DNA from: Brevibacillus thermoruber 423
Lineage (GTDB): Bacteria > Bacillota > Bacilli > Brevibacillales > Brevibacillaceae
DNA length: 64,000 bases
Reading direction: 5' to 3'
Assembly: GCF_000454065.1 (NCBI RefSeq)
Contig: NZ_ATNE01000017.1
Coordinates: 86,247 to 150,246 of the forward strand
Shown in pieces: positions 54,328 to 64,000 of the stretch. The position numbers and the translations under genes were made by a program. Under the pieces are notes generated by a model. The model did not search any database. It was not told where the DNA came from and was given only the letters and a program-made list of their open reading frames with translations. How positions within the stretch are numbered: the first letter of the stretch is position 1; every line of letters begins with the position of its first letter.

Positions 54328-55938
54328 TTATTCAAGATAGCCATAGCCCGGGATGGTCAAGAACTCTTCGAATTCATCAGCCGTCACCAGCCGCAGAAAC
54401 AATTCGCCCGCCAACTGGTATTTGCCGCTCTCGTACCGTTCCCGGCCAATGGCTTGTTTCAACGTTTGCAGTTCCTCGCTCAACCACTGTTTGACCAGTC
54501 CGGCGGTAATCTTCCGCCCGTCCGGCAGCACGCCCCGGCGGTGGCGAATCCACTGCCAGACCTGGGCGCGGGAAATTTCCGCCGTGGCCGCGTCTTCCAT
54601 CAGGTTGTTGATCGGCACGGCGCCGTGGCCGCGCAGCCAGGCTTCGATGTACTGGATGCCGACGCTGATGTTGGTCCGCACGCCCTCTTCCGTAATCGGC
54701 CCTTCCGGCACCGCCAGCAGATCGGCCGCCGTGACCTGCACATCCTCCCGCTTGTACCAGATCTGGTTGGCTTCCGGCATCAGGCGGTCGAACACTTCCA
54801 TCGCCACCGGCACCAATCCGGGGTGGGCCACCCACGTGCCGTCATGGCCGTCGTAGGCTTCCCGCTCCTTGTCGGCCCGCACCTTGGCCAGCGCCTCTTC
54901 GTTTTTGACCGGATCGTTTTTCACCGGGATTTGCGCCGCCATTCCCCCGATGCAGGGCGCCTGCCGCTTGTGGCACGTCTTGACCGCAAGCGTGGTATAC
55001 GCCCGCATGAACGGCACCGTCATCGTCACCAAAGCGCGGTCGGGGAGGATGACATCGGGCTGGTTGCGCAGTTTTTTGATGTAGCTGAAAATGTAGTCCC
55101 AACGGCCGCAGTTGAGTCCGGCGCTGTGCTCCCGCAGCTCGTACAGGATCTCATCCATTTCAAACGCGGCCAGGATCGTTTCGATCAACACCGTCGCCTT
55201 GATCGTGCCGCGCGGAATCCCCAGTTCGTCCTGGGCGAACAGGAAGACGTCGTTCCACAGCCGGGCTTCCAGGTGGTTCTCCAGTTTGGGCAGGTAAAAG
55301 TACGGGCCCGATCCGTTTTCCCGCAAGACATGGGCGTTGTGGAAGAAATACAGCCCGAAGTCAAACAGACTGCCGGAGAGCGGCTGCCCATCCAGCAGCA
55401 CGTGTTTCTCCTCCAGATGCCAGCCGCGCGGACGGACGATCAGCACAGCCGTTTTGTCCTTCAGCGCGTACTGCTTGCCTTCCGGACTGGTGTAGGAAAT
55501 GGTGCGTCTCACCGCATCCCGCATGTTGATTTGTCCCTGGATCGTGTTGGCCCATGTCGGCGAGTTGGCGTCTTCAAAATCGGCCATAAACATCCGGGCT
55601 CCCGAGTTGAGCGCGTTGATCACCATCTTGCGGTCGCCGGCCGGACCGGTAATTTCCACCCGGCGGTCCTGCAGGTCGGGCGGCAGGGGAGCCACTGTCC
55701 AATCAGCCTTGCGAATGTGGGCGGTCTCGGGCAAAAAATCGGGCAGCTTCCCGCAGTCAATCTCCTCCTGCCGTTTGCTCCGCTGTTTCAACAGGTCCCG
55801 CCGCCTCTCGCCAAACGCCCGCTCCAGCTTGATCAAGAATCGAATCGCGTCGGGGGTGAGAATTTCCCCATACTGCGGCGGCAGCTCGCCGGTGATGGTC
55901 ACTTCGGCAGGATAATGGTTGGTGTGCAGCGTAGTCAA
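54328..55938 (-). CDS. aceB: malate synthase A
   Basis: AceB condenses glyoxylate with acetyl-CoA. Family motifs include [29 protein letters not shown] (catalytic Arg), [30 protein letters not shown] and [16 protein letters not shown] (catalytic Asp). It has 536 residues. The start is a TTG with AGGAGG 8 nt upstream. The pair aceB-aceA forms the complete glyoxylate shunt for growth on acetate or fatty acids. Confidence 0.96.
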   Translation of the reverse strand: MTTLHTNHYPAEVTITGELPPQYGEILTPDAIRFLIKLERAFGERRRDLLKQRSKRQEEIDCGKLPDFLPETAHIRKADWTVAPLPPDLQDRRVEITGPAGDRKMVINALNSGARMFMADFEDANSPTWANTIQGQINMRDAVRRTISYTSPEGKQYALKDKTAVLIVRPRGWHLEEKHVLLDGQPLSGSLFDFGLYFFHNAHVLRENGSGPYFYLPKLENHLEARLWNDVFLFAQDELGIPRGTIKATVLIETILAAFEMDEILYELREHSAGLNCGRWDYIFSYIKKLRNQPDVILPDRALVTMTVPFMRAYTTLAVKTCHKRQAPCIGGMAAQIPVKNDPVKNEEALAKVRADKEREAYDGHDGTWVAHPGLVPVAMEVFDRLMPEANQIWYKREDVQVTAADLLAVPEGPITEEGVRTNISVGIQYIEAWLRGHGAVPINNLMEDAATAEISRAQVWQWIRHRRGVLPDGRKITAGLVKQWLSEELQTLKQAIGRERYESGKYQLAGELFLRLVTADEFEEFLTIPGYGYLE

Positions 55939-56032
55939 AGCAGGTTCCTCCTCTCCTGAACCGGAACGTTATTATGATACAGACGACAAATGATGCAGAC
56001 TATTATAGTACAGCACCAGCAAAAAAATGGCC

Positions 56033-56185
56033 TTAATCCAGATACCCGCTGCCGCTGCAGTGGCTGCAGCTTACACAGCCGTCACCGTGACAATGATGGC
56101 ACGCCACCCCGTGCTCGTCATAACCGGCCCCGCCGCACTGCGGACAATTTTGTTCGCCGTTTCCTTCACACCGAGAGCAGTTCAT
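56033..56185 (-). CDS. free-standing DnaJ-type zinc-finger mini-protein
   Basis: The 50-residue protein consists of four CxxCxGxG repeats: CSRCEGNG, CPQCGGAG, CHHCHGDG and CSHCSGSG, as in the cysteine-rich domain of DnaJ, with no J domain. Two zinc ions are likely bound. GGAGGG is 7 nt before the ATG at 56185; the open frame runs to 56305 but without a start signal. A good promoter lies upstream. Function is unknown; a redox or protein-folding role is inferred. Confidence 0.75.
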   Translation of the reverse strand: MNCSRCEGNGEQNCPQCGGAGYDEHGVACHHCHGDGCVSCSHCSGSGYLD

Positions 56186-56236
56186 TATCGTTCCCTCCAT
56201 TCCTGTATTAATACAATACTCAACTGTTTTGTTGTT

Positions 56237-56265
56237 ATTATATAACAGAGATTCGTACAAAGCAA
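56237..56265 (-). promoter_or_regulatory. promoter of the zinc-finger mini-protein gene
   Basis: TTGCTT and TATAAT are separated by 17 bp on the minus strand, about 50 bases before the start. Confidence 0.65.
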
Positions 56266-56303
56266 CAGCATTTTCAAAAAATTTCGCCGCTGATGTCACA
56301 AAC

Positions 56304-56344
56304 AAAAACGGCTCTCCATCCCGTGGACAGAGAGCCGTTTTTCC
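56304..56344 (-). terminator. serS terminator
   Basis: CGGCTCT/AGAGCCG form the stem core and the minus strand ends in TTTTTGTTTG. Confidence 0.8.
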
Positions 56345-56374
56345 CTATGCTGGTTGTCTGTGCGCCGCACGCCG

Positions 56375-57682
<1,308 letters not shown>

Positions 57683-57798
57683 CTATGATCACTGGAAAGC
57701 TTCTTTTGTCCAGTCGAACCCCTTTTTGCAGGGCGATCGGAAAGCGCGCGTTCCTGCGGCACACTTCCCGCATCAGACGCACCTGCGGGCAGGACAGT

Positions 57799-58060
57799 AA
57801 AAAACACCCGTCCCCTCTGTAAGGGACGAGTGTCGTATACCCGCGTTGCCACCCTTGTTGACAAATGCGTCGTACGTTTCCATCCGCATTTGCCCACTCT
57901 CATCCGTCGTAACGGGACGGTTCCGGGCAAAGTTTGAACCTTTGCCACTCCGAGGTGGATTCCTTTGCACGCCGGATCGGTTTTCACCCGCCACCGACTC
58001 TCTGGGCCTGGCTCATGCAAAGTACTAGCCTCATCATCGCATTCCTTATCCGTACTTCTA
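57799..58060 (-). promoter_or_regulatory. T-box leader, serine specific
   Basis: The T-box sequence GGGTGGCAACGCGGG is read at about 57839-57853. The likely specifier is TCC at 57957-57959 in GGAATCCACC. The terminator CACTCGTCCC/GGGGACGGGTG is followed by TTTTTT. The AGAGAGTCGGTGG segment of stem I is present. Confidence 0.93.
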
Positions 58061-58066
58061 TTGTTA

Positions 58067-58096
58067 ACTGTACTACAGGTTCTATACCTGTGTAAA
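58067..58096 (-). promoter_or_regulatory. serS promoter with palindrome in the spacer
   Basis: TTTACA and TACAGT have an 18 bp spacer on the minus strand. The perfect inverted repeat ACAGGT-TCTAT-ACCTGT (58075-58091) fills the spacer. Confidence 0.55.
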
Positions 58097-58109
58097 GGAG
58101 GCGGTTGAC

Positions 58110-58145
58110 AAAAAAAACCGGCACCACGGACGGTACCGGTTTTTG
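58110..58145 (-). terminator. pdxT terminator
   Basis: AACCGGTACC pairs with GGTGCCGGTT (one G-U) and eight T follow on the minus strand. Confidence 0.85.
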
Positions 58146-58158
58146 CTGCGGTGCGGGA

Positions 58159-58749
58159 TCAGGCCTGAACTTTATCGGCCCGGTACTCCTTCACCATGTC
58201 GAGGAAGAATTTGTGGATGCGCGCATCCTCCGTCAGTTCCGGGTGGAAGGCAGCCGCCAGGTAATGGCCTTGGCGGGCGGCGACGATTTTGTCTTCGTAC
58301 TTCGCCAGCACCTGACCGTTTTCTCCCAGTTCCATGATGTACGGCGCCCGAATGAAGACAGCCGGAAAATCGGGAGCGATGCCCGCCACGGGCAGATCGA
58401 CTTCAAAGCTCTCCTTTTGACGTCCAAACGCGTTGCGCTCCACCTTCATGTCCATCAGACCGAGGTGGCAGTCTTCCTGGCCATTGATGCGGTTGGCCAG
58501 CAGGATGGCGCCGGCGCATGTGCCGAAAATCGGCTTTTTGGCTTCGCCAAACTGGCGGATGGCTTCCATGAAGCCGTATTTGTGCATCAACTTGCTGATC
58601 GTGGTGCTTTCCCCGCCGGGGATCACCAGACCGTCCAGATCGTCGAGCTCTTCCACTTTTTTCACCGGGACCGCTGTTGCTCCGACCTCTTCCAGCATGC
58701 GGATGTGTTCAGCAACAGCCCCCTGCAGGGCAAGTACGCCAATTTTCAT
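58159..58749 (-). CDS. pdxT: PdxT glutaminase subunit of pyridoxal 5'-phosphate synthase
   Basis: PdxT supplies ammonia to PdxS. The class I glutaminase triad is visible: C in PIFGTCAGAILLA, and H and E in AAFHPELTEDARIH. KIGVLALQGAVAEHI and LVIPGGESTTISKL are typical. AAGGTGG is 6 nt before the ATG at 58749 (MKIGVLALQG), 196 residues; the frame extends into pdxS. The gap to pdxS is 10 bases. Confidence 0.97.
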   Translation of the reverse strand: MKIGVLALQGAVAEHIRMLEEVGATAVPVKKVEELDDLDGLVIPGGESTTISKLMHKYGFMEAIRQFGEAKKPIFGTCAGAILLANRINGQEDCHLGLMDMKVERNAFGRQKESFEVDLPVAGIAPDFPAVFIRAPYIMELGENGQVLAKYEDKIVAARQGHYLAAAFHPELTEDARIHKFFLDMVKEYRADKVQA

Positions 58750-58759
58750 GTTGTCCACC

Positions 58760-59644
58760 TTACCAGCCGCGCTCTTGCATGCGATCCGCTTCGCGCAGTT
58801 TGGAGATTTCGATGCCCGGCATAGCCGTACCCAGTCCTTTGGAGACGCGGGCAATCAGATCGTAGTCGGTGTAGTGCGTCGTCGCTTCAACGATGGCGCG
58901 GGCAAATTTCTCCGGATTCTCCGATTTGAAGATACCGGAACCGACGAACACGCCGTCTGCCCCGAGCTGCATCATCAGCGCAGCGTCGGACGGCGTAGCC
59001 ACACCGCCGGCGGCGAAGTTGACGACCGGCAGCTTGCCGTTTTTATGAACGTATTCCAGAAGTTCGTACGGAGCCCCCAGGTTTTTCGCTTCCGCCATCA
59101 GTTCGTCGTAGGACATGCTTTGCACTTTGCGGATCTGCGCCTGCATCGTGCGCATGTGGCGAACCGCTTCCACGATGTTGCCGGTACCCGGCTCCCCTTT
59201 GGTGCGGATCATGGATGCGCCTTCACCGATGCGGCGAAGTGCTTCGCCGAGATCGCGGGCGCCGCAGACAAACGGAACCGTAAAGTCTTTTTTGTTGATA
59301 TGGAACATGTCGTCGGCAGGAGTGAGCACTTCGCTCTCGTCGATGTAGTCGACGCCCATCGCCTCGAGCACGCGCGCTTCAACGAAGTGGCCAATCCGTG
59401 CCTTGGCCATGACCGGGATGGATACGGCTTTCATTACTTCTTCCACGATGCCCAGGTCAGCCATGCGCGCCACGCCGCCGGCCGCGCGAATATCAGACGG
59501 TACGCGTTCCAGTGCCATAACGGCCACGGCACCGGCCGCTTCCGCAATCCTTGCTTGTTCGGCATTCACGACGTCCATGATGACGCCGCCTTTTTGCATT
59601 TCAGCCATACCTTTTTTAACGCGGGACGTTCCTACTTGTACCAT
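58760..59644 (-). CDS. pdxS: PdxS synthase subunit of pyridoxal 5'-phosphate synthase
   Basis: PdxS makes PLP from ribose 5-phosphate, glyceraldehyde 3-phosphate and ammonia. The protein is a TIM barrel of 294 residues, with [31 protein letters not shown] (Schiff-base lysine), [10 protein letters not shown] and [28 protein letters not shown] precedes the ATG. It sits between dacA and pdxT as in Bacillus, with its own promoter. Confidence 0.98.
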   Translation of the reverse strand: MVQVGTSRVKKGMAEMQKGGVIMDVVNAEQARIAEAAGAVAVMALERVPSDIRAAGGVARMADLGIVEEVMKAVSIPVMAKARIGHFVEARVLEAMGVDYIDESEVLTPADDMFHINKKDFTVPFVCGARDLGEALRRIGEGASMIRTKGEPGTGNIVEAVRHMRTMQAQIRKVQSMSYDELMAEAKNLGAPYELLEYVHKNGKLPVVNFAAGGVATPSDAALMMQLGADGVFVGSGIFKSENPEKFARAIVEATTHYTDYDLIARVSKGLGTAMPGIEISKLREADRMQERGW

Positions 59645-59681
59645 GCTTTTTGCCTCCTACCCAAGTGGACTCAGGATCTGC

Positions 59682-59744
59682 ACGTTTGTTGCAAACGTTG
59701 TCTTAATATTCACCATTGTAAACGAAGTGCGATTTTCGGCACAA
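59682..59744 (-). promoter_or_regulatory. pdxS promoter and 5'-UTR inverted repeat
   Basis: TTGTGC (59739-59744) and TACAAT (59715-59720) are separated by 18 bp. The perfect repeat ACGTTTG-TTG-CAAACGT (59682-59698) lies just downstream of the start point and could act as an operator. Confidence 0.55.
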
Positions 59745-59748
59745 CCAC

Positions 59749-61053
59749 CTATTTGCCCGTGACGCTGCTGAAAATGTTACTAATAAACTGGATGATGCTG
59801 CGGAAGAACAGGCGAATCCAGCTCGCTTCCTCCACATCTTGACCGGCCACGAGGTTGACGCCCGCCTTGGCCGCGTCCTCCGGCTGCAGGTAGTCGCTGT
59901 CCTTTGCCCCTTCTTCTTTAAAGGCCACTTTCCCGATGACCTGTCCTTTCGTCAGCGGCGCATTCAGATCCTGGAAGGTCACGACCGGCGTAAACTTGGT
60001 GTCCTCGCCGATTTTGGTCAGGACGGTTACCTCTTCGCCCGTTACAGCCGGTACGGTCAGGTCCACACCGTTTTTCACCGGCGCGGTTTCATAGCCTTTC
60101 ACCGCGGCTCCCTTCTCCAACTGTTTGGTCAGCTTGAAGTTGCTGAAGCCGTAGTCCAACAGCTTTTTGGTCTCTTCGAAGCGCTTCGTCTCGCCGTTTG
60201 CCCCCATGACGACGCTGATCAGGCGCATGTCGTCCCGCGTTGCCGTACCGGTGAAGCAGTGTCCCGCCGCCTGCGTATAGCCGGTCTTCAAGCCGTCTAC
60301 CCCCGGATAGTAGTTGAGCAGTCCGGGAAGCATCCAGTTGTAGTTTTTCTTTTTGATCTCGTTTGGCATACCTTCACGGAACGCCAGCACCGGAATTTTG
60401 GAGTATTCCAATGCTTCCGGGAAATCGCGAATCAGCGCGCGGGCCAGGATCGCGGAGTCGCGTGCCGACATCATGTTTTCCTTTTGCTCGGTTTGCGGTG
60501 CGTACGGTCCCAGATCGTCGGTGGGCAAACCGGTCGACGTCACGAACGAGGTGTTTTTCATCCCCAGTTCCTTGGCCTTTTTATTCATCATCGCCACGAA
60601 GTTGGCTTCGCTGCCGCCCACTTTTTCCGCAAGCAGCACGGTCGCGTCGTTGGCGGACACGATCGCCATGGCCTTGTACAGATCCTTGACGGTATGGGAC
60701 TCGCCCATGTTCAGGTAGACGCCGGCGGAATCCGGCATTTTTGCGATGTAAAAGGCGTATTCGCTTACCGGGACCTTTTCGTCCCACTTGATTTTCTTTT
60801 GTTTAATCGCTTCCAGCACGAGGTACTCGGTCATCATCTTGCTCATGCTGGCCGGCGGCAGCGGCACGTCCGGATTGCTGCTGTACAGCACCTTGCCCGT
60901 GGACGCTTCCACCAGAATGGCCGATTTAACCGCCAACTGCAGGTTGGGCTGTGCGGCTCCTGCGCCAACGGCCATGCCGCCCCACGCGGTCAAAAACACA
61001 GCGACAGAAAGGAACAGCCCCATCAATCGCCTTGTCCATCTTTTTTGTTTCAT
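59749..61053 (-). CDS. dacA: D-alanyl-D-alanine carboxypeptidase DacA (PBP5)
   Basis: This low-molecular-weight PBP trims the terminal D-Ala of peptidoglycan stem peptides. A signal peptide (about 1-33) precedes the catalytic domain with PLPPASMSKMMTEY (SxxK), VSANDATVL (SxN) and GVDGLKTGYTQAAGH (KTG). The PBP5-type C-terminal domain ends in an amphipathic membrane helix (WIRLFFRSIIQFISNIF). It has 434 residues. Conserved place between guaB and pdxS. Confidence 0.97.
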   Translation of the reverse strand: MKQKRWTRRLMGLFLSVAVFLTAWGGMAVGAGAAQPNLQLAVKSAILVEASTGKVLYSSNPDVPLPPASMSKMMTEYLVLEAIKQKKIKWDEKVPVSEYAFYIAKMPDSAGVYLNMGESHTVKDLYKAMAIVSANDATVLLAEKVGGSEANFVAMMNKKAKELGMKNTSFVTSTGLPTDDLGPYAPQTEQKENMMSARDSAILARALIRDFPEALEYSKIPVLAFREGMPNEIKKKNYNWMLPGLLNYYPGVDGLKTGYTQAAGHCFTGTATRDDMRLISVVMGANGETKRFEETKKLLDYGFSNFKLTKQLEKGAAVKGYETAPVKNGVDLTVPAVTGEEVTVLTKIGEDTKFTPVVTFQDLNAPLTKGQVIGKVAFKEEGAKDSDYLQPEDAAKAGVNLVAGQDVEEASWIRLFFRSIIQFISNIFSSVTGK

Positions 61054-61182
61054 TTGCTTTACTCACTCTCCCGTTTCTGTCGTTCTTCGCCACGATTGGC
61101 ATGAGCACACAAATGTAAGTGTACCATACAAGCAGGCCTTCCTTGAAGCTTGTTTCGACCTGTTTGTCCGTGTCGGAGACTA

Positions 61183-61217
61183 GAAAAAAACCCCTTTCCA
61201 ATCGTGAAAGGGGTTTT
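61183..61217 (-). terminator. guaB terminator
   Basis: AAAAACCCCTTTC pairs with GAAAGGGGTTTTT (loop of 6-7 nt) and ends in TTTTTTTC on the minus strand. Confidence 0.9.
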
Positions 61218-61230
61218 TGCGTCGATCGTC

Positions 61231-62757
<1,527 letters not shown>

Positions 62758-62861
62758 GGAAAGCTTGTATCGTTCGGGTATACCATCAATTATCCAGATA
62801 AATCAAAAAAAACATCAGGAAAGCGTTACCATAATACGAAAGTTAACCAAAGGTGATGACG

Positions 62862-63866
62862 ATGCAGAATGCTTGGTCCGCGCTGCGCTTGCTGGAAACG
62901 GAGCCAGCCGCGCGCAGGTATTTGTCCCACTGCTACCAAACCAGGGGGCTGCCGCACCCCGACCGATTGGCGTTCCACCAGAGCACCCGTTTTCTTTACA
63001 CCTGGCAGCAGGCGCGGCAGTTTTACGAGACGGCTCATGGCGCCTCGCTTTCGGTTCGGCCGCTGCTGCTGTTTTACGGGTATGTGCATCTGCTGAAAGG
63101 ATGGCTGATTACCTGCGACCCCGACTATCCGCAAAACAGCCGCGTGCTGCAGCACGGCGTGACCACACGCAAGCGGAAGCGCGGTGCTTACCACCTGTTG
63201 GAGGATGAAGTGCGGCCGCAAAAGGAAGGGTTGTTCGCCCATCTGGCCCGTCTATTCGGCCCTACGCCCCTGCAGGATCGGTACTCGCTGGATGAGCTGT
63301 TTGCGTCCTTGGCGGAGTTGGGCGGTCCGTATGCAGCCGTTACCGGAAGGAAATCGCCGTGGGTCCGCGTTGGTCTGGACATCGCGCAGCGCCACGACGA
63401 CAAACAGGGGACCGTGTTCCGGGTGACGTTCCCCGCCGGTTCTGACGGGCCGCTGGCGTATTCTCCCGAGACGTTTCGGCAGTATGTACGGCGGCTTGCT
63501 CCCGACGGCTGCGACGCTTTCCTGTTTCAATGGGTGGACGGCACCGGCAAGGAAGCTGTTGTCCCTTCGACCGCTCTTTCGGAATGGGAGAGGCACCCGC
63601 TGTTTTCTTTTCATCACGGCTCCCTGTACTTTTGGAACGGTACGGCGGAAACGCTTCCTCTGCCAATCTGGGCCAGCCACTACCTGATTCTGTACGTGCT
63701 CAGCATGCTCTGCCGGTACGAAACGGAGTGGTGGGGGGAGTTGGCCCTGTCTCCCGCCTACTCGGAGCGATATCTCGTGGAGTGCTTTCTCGACAGCCAT
63801 GCGCACACCCTGCCTACGGTTATTCTGAAGCAAATGCAAAAAAACAACCCCCTCTTTTGCGAATAA
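62862..63866 (+). CDS. yaaC: YaaC family protein
   Basis: This protein of unknown function is specific to Bacillus relatives. Recognisable parts are ARRYLSHCYQTRGLPHPDRL, RPLLLFYGYVHLLKGWLITCDP, LQHGVTTRKRKRGAYHLLED and HYLILYVLSMLCRYETEWWGE. It has 334 residues. AAAGGTG is 6 nt before the ATG at 62862; a GTG at 62853 is less well placed. It reads opposite to guaB and converges on the rRNA operon, the arrangement found at B. subtilis rrnO-yaaC-guaB. Confidence 0.92.
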   Translation: MQNAWSALRLLETEPAARRYLSHCYQTRGLPHPDRLAFHQSTRFLYTWQQARQFYETAHGASLSVRPLLLFYGYVHLLKGWLITCDPDYPQNSRVLQHGVTTRKRKRGAYHLLEDEVRPQKEGLFAHLARLFGPTPLQDRYSLDELFASLAELGGPYAAVTGRKSPWVRVGLDIAQRHDDKQGTVFRVTFPAGSDGPLAYSPETFRQYVRRLAPDGCDAFLFQWVDGTGKEAVVPSTALSEWERHPLFSFHHGSLYFWNGTAETLPLPIWASHYLILYVLSMLCRYETEWWGELALSPAYSERYLVECFLDSHAHTLPTVILKQMQKNNPLFCE

Positions 63867-63916
63867 GAGGGGGCAAAACAAAACAGCCTTCCCAACGACA
63901 TTGTTGAGAAGGCCGT
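63848..63916 (-). terminator. tandem terminators at the end of the rRNA operon
   Basis: ACGGCCTTCTCAAC pairs with GTTGGGAAGGCTGT (63883-63916) and TTTTGTTTTG follows on the minus strand. A second stem CCCCCTCTT/AAGAGGGGG (63851-63876) is then followed by TTGTTTTTTTG. Confidence 0.85.
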
Positions 63917-63967
63917 ACCTCATTCCCTGAAAACTGGATACGCATGGTTGGCAGTGGATTATGGAGT

Positions 63968-64000
63968 GGATAAGTCCTCGACCGATTAGTATTCGTCAGC
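63968..64000 (-). rRNA. 23S rRNA, 3' end (partial)
   Basis: The minus strand reads GCTGACGAATACTAATCGGT then CGAGGACTTATCC, the conserved 3' end of Bacillota 23S rRNA. The rest lies beyond the right edge. The 52 bases that follow lead straight into a terminator with no 5S gene. Confidence 0.9.

Noticed and set aside
53785..55959. A 724-codon plus-strand frame opposite aceA and aceB.
   Set aside because: Shadow of two conserved enzymes; composition bias only.

Overview
The window is a stretch of a Gram-positive, endospore-forming Bacillota chromosome of fairly high GC. The gene content (sspF, csfB/gin, bofA, veg, abrB, ricT, darA, pdaA and a PAS-type sporulation-style kinase) and the gene order match the origin-proximal region of Bacillus and its relatives. 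The AbrB with a C-terminal CxxC/CxxC knuckle and the overall order suggest Brevibacillus or a neighbour in Paenibacillaceae; that placement is inference. The replication origin should lie to the right: the right edge is the 3' end of a 23S rRNA gene, followed leftwards by yaaC-guaB-dacA-pdxST-serS, as in B. subtilis. Most housekeeping genes therefore read on the minus strand, away from the origin.

Layout from left to right. 0-18 kb is the conserved block purR(5' end)-ispE-[DUF218 gene]-sspF-veg-ksgA-rnmV-yabE-tatD-metG(T-box)-abrB-rsmI-yazA-yabB-yabA-ricT-holB-yaaR-darA-tmk-yaaO-csfB. 18.2-23.4 kb is an inserted envelope-glycan cluster: an NDP-sugar epimerase, a UPF0104 membrane protein, an AlkP-type membrane phosphodiesterase, a GT2 glycosyltransferase and a degenerate UDP-sugar-dehydrogenase-like protein. 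24-30.5 kb is bofA-yaaL-CPBP protease-recR-ybaB-dnaX, a PAS/PAS histidine kinase and the SRP RNA. 30.5-43.3 kb is accessory: an HD-GYP protein, a purine permease, flavohemoglobin, two arsenic units (arsR-arsI and arsR-acr3-arsC), tRNA-Ser(CGA), a pseudouridine synthase, tadA, a nitroreductase, a DinB protein and a YkuK-like protein. 43.4-48 kb is a glucose-type PTS locus (glcT, EIIA, HPr, EIICB and a TIM-barrel-like protein) with two RNA antiterminator/terminator switches. 48.1-52.6 kb is a phage-like regulatory module (two XRE regulators, an ImmA peptidase, an unknown small protein), HxlR, pdaA and several small or AT-rich genes, ending at tRNA-Arg(CCT). 53-64 kb is the glyoxylate shunt (aceB-aceA), serS (T-box), pdxST, dacA, guaB, yaaC and the rRNA end.

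The most notable signal is regulatory. The two RAT/terminator leaders at the glcT and PTS genes have a third, closely similar copy about 41 kb away, in front of a secreted DUF218 (SanA/ElyC-like) protein. This suggests that GlcT-type, sugar-responsive antitermination extends to an envelope gene. Other items worth checking are the XRE module with three copies of one 17-bp operator, a likely FNR class II promoter with a second 20-bp palindrome at flavohemoglobin, a 26-codon leader ORF containing a terminator hairpin, a strong Fur-like box at the glycan cluster, and an rRNA operon whose visible end has no 5S gene.
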